Positions 58,855-64,000 of a DNA stretch of 64,000 nucleotides are shown piece after piece. Made by a program: the position numbers and the translations under genes. Source of the stretch: Kuschelorhynchus macadamiae. Its lineage: Eukaryota; Arthropoda; Insecta; Coleoptera; Curculionidae. A model generated the notes under the pieces. The model had not been told where the DNA came from. It worked only from the letters and a program-made list of their open reading frames with translations, and did not search any database. How positions within the stretch are numbered: position 1 is the first letter of the stretch; every line of letters starts with the position of its first letter. The DNA is taken from contig JAUTXW010003811.1 of assembly GCA_030620095.1 (NCBI GenBank), positions 814,001-878,000 on the forward strand. Reading direction: 5' to 3'.

Positions 58855-59880
58855 CTACATATCATTACAGTCACATTTTAAAAATTCATCACATGTGTAG
58901 AAAGCACTCTTTATTAAAAACCCAGTCATAAAGACATTATCTATACGAGCATTATTACGTGTGGGTTCTCGTATCATCTGTTTTAAACCAAATAACAAGA
59001 GAAGGTTAATTAGTTTTTTTGTTTCTTTATTAGAATTCTCAAAATGAATATTAAACTCTCCTGTTAGCAGGATATTTTTATTTTTTCCAGTCTTTAATAA
59101 AGCTTGTTCAAGTATATTTAAGAAATATTCACAACTACCTGATGGTGATCTATATACAAGAAGAATACAAATATTTTGAGGTTTAATATGTATTCCACAG
59201 ATTTCAATTTGTTTTTCTATCGATAAGATATTAATTTCAGTAAGTTCATTTAGGTCAATACTTCCATTTACTAGAATTGCACACCCTCCTCCACGATGTC
59301 TGGTTCTACAATAGCTTGTTGCCAGTCTATAATCCAGCAATTTGAGTGCATGTAATTCCTCATTTGTAGCCCAGTGTTCAGTGAAACAAACAATATTAAA
59401 AGTGTTGTCAGTTAGATACGCTTCCACTTCATTCAGTTTGTTCCTGAGAGATTGCATATTAACATGAATTAAACTTACTTCCAGCAATGGATTCTCTACC
59501 TTCTTGAACTTGATATTTGCTCTAGATTTAAAAAAATAGTTGATCAAAATGCCATTTTGCCAGAAATTGGCTGATACTATTGTATCTCTACATTCCGTTG
59601 GTACTTTGAGCTTATAGAAGCTGATTAGGTGGGAGTTTCTGGTTCTTAATTTCTGGCATGTACAATTTTCAATGCTTTTCGATTTTAGATAGTTTATTAT
59701 ATCTTCTTCTTTAGTGTCTGGGGAAAGCCTAGAGAGAAATAAATATTTATGTGATTGCCCAGTTGTTGTAGTAGCAATTTTTAAGGTATTATCTTCATTA
59801 GTACCCAGTATTGGTCGAGGTCGGTTGTCTACTCGTCTGTGTTTATTTGTTATTGTTAATGTGTTTGTGTTATTTTATTA
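58855..59880 (-). pseudogene. LINE 5' part: ORF1 end and AP endonuclease (Jockey/CR1 type)
   Basis: One open minus-strand frame runs from about 59880 to 58855. Its first 110 codons resemble the C-terminal part of a LINE ORF1 (SHKYLFLSRLSPDTKEEDII, NYLKSKS, CTCQKLRTRNSHLISFYKLK, WQNGILINYFFKSR). It then runs without a stop into an AP-type endonuclease: VSLIHVNMQSLRNKLNEVEA, FNIVCFTEHWATNEEL (Glu), GGGCAILVNG, ICILLVYRSPSG, ILLTGEFNIHFENSN (normally GDFN, Asp changed to Glu). The polymerase half is absent. The joined reading may reflect a lost stop or a naturally overlapping arrangement. Confidence 0.75.
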
Positions 59881-60330
59881 TGGTTCCTAGTAATGAAAAT
59901 AAAATCATTTTTTATAGCAATGTAATCGAAATTAAATGAATCAAGCAGCATGCCCAATAAAGTTTTTCCAGATAGATCAGTTTTTTTAAGAAGTGTTGTT
60001 TCCAAGTCGTTAATTTGTTATTTTTTTTATTGACTATGACCAGTTTTTCAACAAAATGGAGCGCCCCCGCACTTTTGTTTATCCCTGATAGAGTAGTAAT
60101 TAATTTTCTAAGCGTTGCTGAACTGGACGTTGTGGAGTTGTTAAATGGCCAGCACGGTCGTAGGACCTTGCTCCACTTCATTCTTTCTTTAGGGTGATTC
60201 AAAAGGGTGATTGCTACCAAAATACAATAATTTACAAGAAAGACAACAAAAAATACTGTTGTATACATGCAACTTCCAAATTTTAATCTTTTATCTTTAC
60301 TATTACACGAGATATTAGACAAAATTTATT
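59881..60330 (-). pseudogene. LINE ORF1 fragment, decayed
   Basis: Upstream of the endonuclease relic the minus strand reads NDLETTLLKKTDLSGKTLLG, MLLDSFNFDYIAIKNDFIFI in one frame and other pieces in different frames (NKSAGALHFVEKLVIVNK). It joins the ORF1-like part at 59880 after a stop. I assign it to the same LINE by position and style; the family is not certain. Confidence 0.45.
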
Positions 60331-61112
60331 TTTATATAAATAGTTAGATCAAAAATTCAAAAATGCTTACATTTAATTATTTGTAGAGGAAAGTCTATTT
60401 TGTTTACAGCAGCGTAAATTGAATGTCGAATTTAAAATACTAAATAAGATTCCCGGTCGCAGATCTTATATTCGCCGCGTGGAGCCATCGCGTACTCCTC
60501 AAATAATTATCGAACCAGTAGGAAACTCGATGTTCTATTGTCAAACATCTTGTTCGCGCCTCAGGTAGGCCATGCTCGGCTCCCATACGTCGATGGTTCG
60601 CCTCGCGGCTCGTCTATCTTTTTCTAATCGGAGAAAAACGACCAAGTCAGCACGGCGCGTATTGAAAAGGCTTTTCATGATGGGCAAAAAAGTAATTAAA
60701 ATTTCTCCGCTTCGGTTGTGTCGGTGTTACCGATCGAGCCGATAGGTGGCTGGCTGGCGATTGATGATGCTCTTTTGTTTTTTGTTGTCGGCCTTTGGTC
60801 TGCTCTGCTGGTCGGGTGGAAGGTGGTTTTAGAATACGGTTTCGGGTTAGGTTTAATACTCATTATATGCGGTAAAAGTGGTTCTAGTTACTGGCTTGAA
60901 TGTTAAAGTACAGAAAGATGACTTTTAAAAAATAAAAGGTCGGTCTTGTTATTAATGACACCTGCGTATCCATTCAGTATCTTTGAATTCTAGGTAAAAT
61001 TTGACTTCAACAACAGGTTTTGTTTTACCACACTAACACCCTTTTAAATAATGATCAAAAACGAAAGACGACCCAAACTAAATTTTCATAGCCCCCTTCA
61101 TTTTTAAGATAC
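60331..61112. other. No gene recognised; GC-richer stretch
   Basis: Positions 60440-60860 are GC-richer than their surroundings. A 62-codon frame at 60718-60906 has hydrophobic character (ALLFFVVGLWSALLVGWKVV) but no known motif. It may be unique host DNA. Confidence 0.35.
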
Positions 61113-62192
61113 AGGGTGAAGTTGAAAATATTGAATTTTTGGACCCCCCTCGTATTTCGGTTGTTTTTTAACTTATCGAAAAGGTAAAAACTGGCTCTCA
61201 TACAGTTTTTCACGAAGAATCCAGTGGTGTAGTGAGATTTTTTATGTGAGATGTTGTTTTTGAGATATAACACAAACTTATAATTTTTTATTTACCCCGC
61301 ATATTTTTATTTTATATTATTCAGGTTATAATAAGCTTCTCGAAAATGTACAATAGTATATACTTTTCTATTCGAATCGCCCAGTAATTTGCATTTTTTT
61401 AGAGATAGACTCAGTTTTTGGTAGTAGGCTAAACAAAACAAAAGAAAATTGTTGTCATGTTAAATAAATTACTTGTCAAAAATCTCTGGTTCGTTTTAAA
61501 GCTAGATTAGCTACGGTAATATACTGGGTGTCCCATAATAATATACAAGACCGGTGAGTACACAATCTTAAAGAAAAAAAAAGAAACAAAACAAATTTTA
61601 TGGTTTAATATAATAATTACAACGTTAAAGGCCAATATAATAAAAAAAGAAGATATATTGAGGGGAGTTAAAAGTAAAAAGTGAAAATAAAGGGTAAAAA
61701 AAAGTAAGAATAGTTAACAACAGAGTATAGAAATGATCCTTAGTACTGGACGCGTCTGGGAAGAATATACGTCTTGACTTTTTTACGATAGGTGTTAATA
61801 TTAACCTGGGAGGGGGGAGAGTTGAATAAGTTAACTGCAACATAACTAAATGATCTTTTAAAAAAATCGTGGTTGTCCCGTGAAGCGCTAAATACACCAC
61901 CATGTCGCGTTTGGACATAATGTAGATCCCAACGTTTTTGTTGCCAAAAAGATATACTAATTTTGTAAATTAGGCATTCTGCAATTTTTTTAAGCCGTCA
62001 CGATCGCATAGGTATAAGCCAGGCCAAAAAACAGCGTTATGTTTGGGTTATATCTCAAAAACGACAGCTCACATAAAAAATCTGAGTACGCCACTGCATT
62101 TTTCGTAAAAAACCGTATCAACGCCAGTTTTTACCTATTCGATAAGTTAAACAATAACCAAAATACGAGGGAACCCAAAAATGCAATATTTT

Positions 62193-62195
<3 letters not shown>
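61113..62195. mobile_element. Non-autonomous element with CAGGGTG-type ends around a LINE tail
   Basis: The left arm about 61113-61280 (ACAGGGTGAAGTTGAAAATA, then a CCCTCGTATTTCGG block) pairs with the inverted right arm about 62038-62195 (ending CCAAAAATGCAATATTTTCA). The right outer end has been replaced by (TA)n at 62196. No transposase lies between; the middle holds a LINE 3' fragment. The ends resemble those of DD41D elements. Confidence 0.6.
61640..62035 (-). pseudogene. LINE reverse-transcriptase C-terminal fragment
   Basis: Minus strand: AVFWPGLYLCDRDGLKKLQN, a break, then RWDLHYVQTRHGGVFSASRD, FFKRSFSYVAVNLFNS, VNINTYRKKVKTYIL. The order (L-x-x-LQN, R-x-x-H-x-x-x-TRH, F-x-x-S-x-x-x-x-A-x-x-x-x-N, then a basic VK-x-YIL) is the usual thumb and tail of Jockey/CR1-type polymerases. 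Several frameshifts are present. Confidence 0.55.

Positions 62196-62249
<54 letters not shown>
62196..62249. repeat. (TA)n microsatellite
   Basis: A TA tract between the two CAGGG-type elements. Confidence 0.97.
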
Positions 62250-62252
<3 letters not shown>

Positions 62253-62688
62253 GGTTATGATAAATTAAGGAATAAATTAATTTTCTTGGAAATTAAAAAG
62301 GTAATAGAAAAACGCTCGAACCCGTCGATTTAGATTTATTTTTACGCATATTTAGAAATTATTTTAAACTATACAGGGTCACTCACAAAAGTTGTACAAC
62401 TGTCATCTTTGATTTTTTTCAATACAGCGCCTTATTTTTTTCTGCTGATTTGAATTCTCTATGAAATTCTAGACATTTTTGGTATAACATAACCTATACT
62501 GAAAATCAACAGTTATTGAAATATTCTTATCTAAATAAAACCTGTGTATTTAATAACCTATCGGACATTTGTACACTCTACCTATGTCTGTCGCGTAATC
62601 CCAAAGAAAAATGACTTTGTCACTGTCTCTGTGTTGACAAGTCATATAATTTATTTACGATCTGCCATTTTGATTTCAAATATTGACT

Positions 62689-63754
62689 ATGCGTTTAACA
62701 GAGAAAGAAAGAATTGAAATTCTAATAATGCTTGGTACTGGTGATAAGACTAGGACACAAAAAGAAGTTTGTCAGCTGTTTAACAACAGATATCCTTATA
62801 GGCAACCTATTACTCAGTCTGCAGTGAGCAAAATAGAAAGGAAATGGACGGGTGCTGGTAGTGTTACGGACCGCTTTGGAAAAGGTCGCCCTAGGATCTC
62901 AGATGAAAAGAAACTAGACGTTCTCTTTTCAAGATAATCCATATTCCTCAACTACTGACGCAGCCTGTGATAATGATATACATCAAACAACAGGTTCCAA
63001 ATGTTTGAAAAAAGAAAATTTTTATTCCTATAAAGTGAAATTCGTTCAAAATTAATAAATGATAATTCAGATCGCAGAAACGAGTTTTGCGAAATTATGA
63101 TCAACATGTGTAATCATGATCCCTTATTTGTCAAAAGAATTTGTTTCACAGATGAAGCAACATTTTGTCTCAATGGAGAAGTAAATAAACAAAATTTTAG
63201 ACACTGGGCACAATAAAATCCTAACTGGTACAGGGAAAGTCATACACAGTATCGTCAAAGTGTTAATGTATGGGCAGGTATTGTAGGCAATAAAGTTATA
63301 GGTCCATATTTCTTTGATACCTCACTAACGGGGCAAATGTATCTTCAATTTTTTGAAGAGAATCTTATACCAGCATTAGCTACCCTACATCCTAATGTAA
63401 ACGATCCGGATCTTCCCAGTGAACTGTTATGGTATCACCAGGATGGGGCACCACCCCATTTTGCTGCTGATGTCAGGAAATTGATAAATGAAACCTTTCC
63501 GAGACGATGGATTGGGCGACGTGGGATAATAGAATGGCCGGCAAGATCGCCGGACTTAAGCCCGTTAGACTTTTTTCTTTGGGGGTATGTGAAAACCGAA
63601 GTGTATAAAAATAAGCCACATACTATAGAAATTCTTAAGGATCGTATTCTGTATAAGAAATATTCAATGTGATACAGTTACTAATGTGCATTTCCATCGT
63701 CTAGGGCATTGTAGAGCTGTAAATGGTGGACATTTTCAAAATTTAATAAAGTAG
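62689..63754 (+). pseudogene. DD41D transposase, lightly broken (copy E)
   Basis: ATG at 62689: MRLTEKERIEILIMLGTGDK, VCQLFNNRYPYRQ, SAVSKIERKWTGAGSV, GKGRPRISDEKKL. After a frameshift near 62930 and decayed sequence comes ICFTDEATFCLNGEVNKQNF (first Asp), a TAA near 63214, then NVWAGIVGNKVIGPYFFDTS, LLWYHQDGAPPHFA (second Asp) and WPARSPDLSPLDFFLWG (third Asp, 41 residues on). A frameshift near 63645 precedes the tail FHRLGHCRAVNGGHFQNLIK and the stop at 63752-63754. Its N-terminus is closest to copy B among the copies here. Confidence 0.88.
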
Positions 63755-63979
63755 TTTTCTTATTTAATTTCCTGATATGTATTTTGTGTTTTATTTAGAT
63801 AAACATATTTCGATAACTGTTGATTTTCAGTATAGGTTATGTTATACCAAAAATGTCTAGTAGAATAAAGTAGTTTTCTTATTTAATTTCCTGATATGTG
63901 TTTTATGTTTTATTTAGATAAACATATTTCGATAACTGTTGATTTTCAGTATAGGTTAAGTTATACCAAAAATGTCTAG
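63745..63979. repeat. Tandem duplication, 119-base period
   Basis: Two copies (63745-63863 and 63864-63979) start AATAAAGTAGTTTTCTTATT and end AAAATGTCTAG(A). They differ at about four positions. The first copy begins inside the last transposase codons. The duplicate lies in the right inverted-repeat arm of copy E; the left arm has a single copy. Confidence 0.92.
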
Positions 63980-64000
63980 AATTTCATAGAGAATTCAAAT

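Larger units (their letters stand above)
62250..64000 (+). mobile_element. DD41D mariner-family element (copy E), right end outside the window
   Basis: A first end-like motif CAGGGTTATGATAAATTAAG (62250) abuts (TA)n; a second, CAGGGTCACTCACAAAAGTT, is at 62374. Either could be the true left end. The sequence 62456-62550 (GAAATTCTAGACATTTTTGG and onward) is repeated in reverse at 63780-64000, so the right arm is entered but its outer end is not reached. Confidence 0.82.

Overview
This is an AT-rich eukaryotic window made almost entirely of dead and nested transposable elements. No host gene is recognisable, and nothing looks prokaryotic (no operons, ribosome binding sites or CRISPR). The transposon mix is typical of a large arthropod genome: rosa/VS-like DD41D mariner relatives, DD34D mariner, DD34E Tc1, DD82E Sailor-like, Tigger/pogo, two types of hAT, a Transib-like fragment, RTE and Jockey/CR1-type LINEs and a Penelope remnant. 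An insect, perhaps a beetle, is my best guess. That is inference from family content, not from a diagnostic gene.

Layout. 0-9 kb: a LINE tail, a fossil DD41D transposase, then a mariner (4518-7852) split by a DD41D element (4890-7273), followed by a duplicated mariner end and a Jockey-type reverse transcriptase (RT) piece. 9-20 kb: long (TA)n tracts, a hairpin element, a Penelope endonuclease remnant, a LINE C-terminus, a Tigger split by an RTE LINE with a 13-bp target duplication, several DD41D scraps and a foldback MITE. 20-24 kb: a hAT gene split by a Sailor-like (DD82E) element. 24-37 kb: a Tc1 element with IR/DR ends, the best-preserved DD41D element, a near-perfect 246-bp hairpin, a second Tc1, a ZMYM1-like hAT and another DD41D element. 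37-50 kb: Sailor fragments, a Transib/RAG1-like core fragment, a complete hAT with 8-bp target duplication (40036-42415), a DD41D element with about 765-bp inverted repeats, another Sailor relic and a hAT fragment. 50-64 kb: a degenerate Jockey/CR1 LINE, an almost full RTE LINE (54751-57614), a LINE endonuclease piece, and a DD41D element running off the right edge.

The main theme is the DD41D family: nine separate relics, five of them within elements that have long terminal inverted repeats. In four of those five the arms contain further copies of the terminal motif CAGGGTG, in both orientations. Elements lie next to or inside (TA)n microsatellites again and again, as expected for families that target TA. 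Every coding region found carries stops, frameshifts or deletions, so nothing here is likely to be autonomous today. The second theme is nesting, which gives a relative order of insertions: DD41D into mariner, Sailor-like into hAT, RTE into Tigger.
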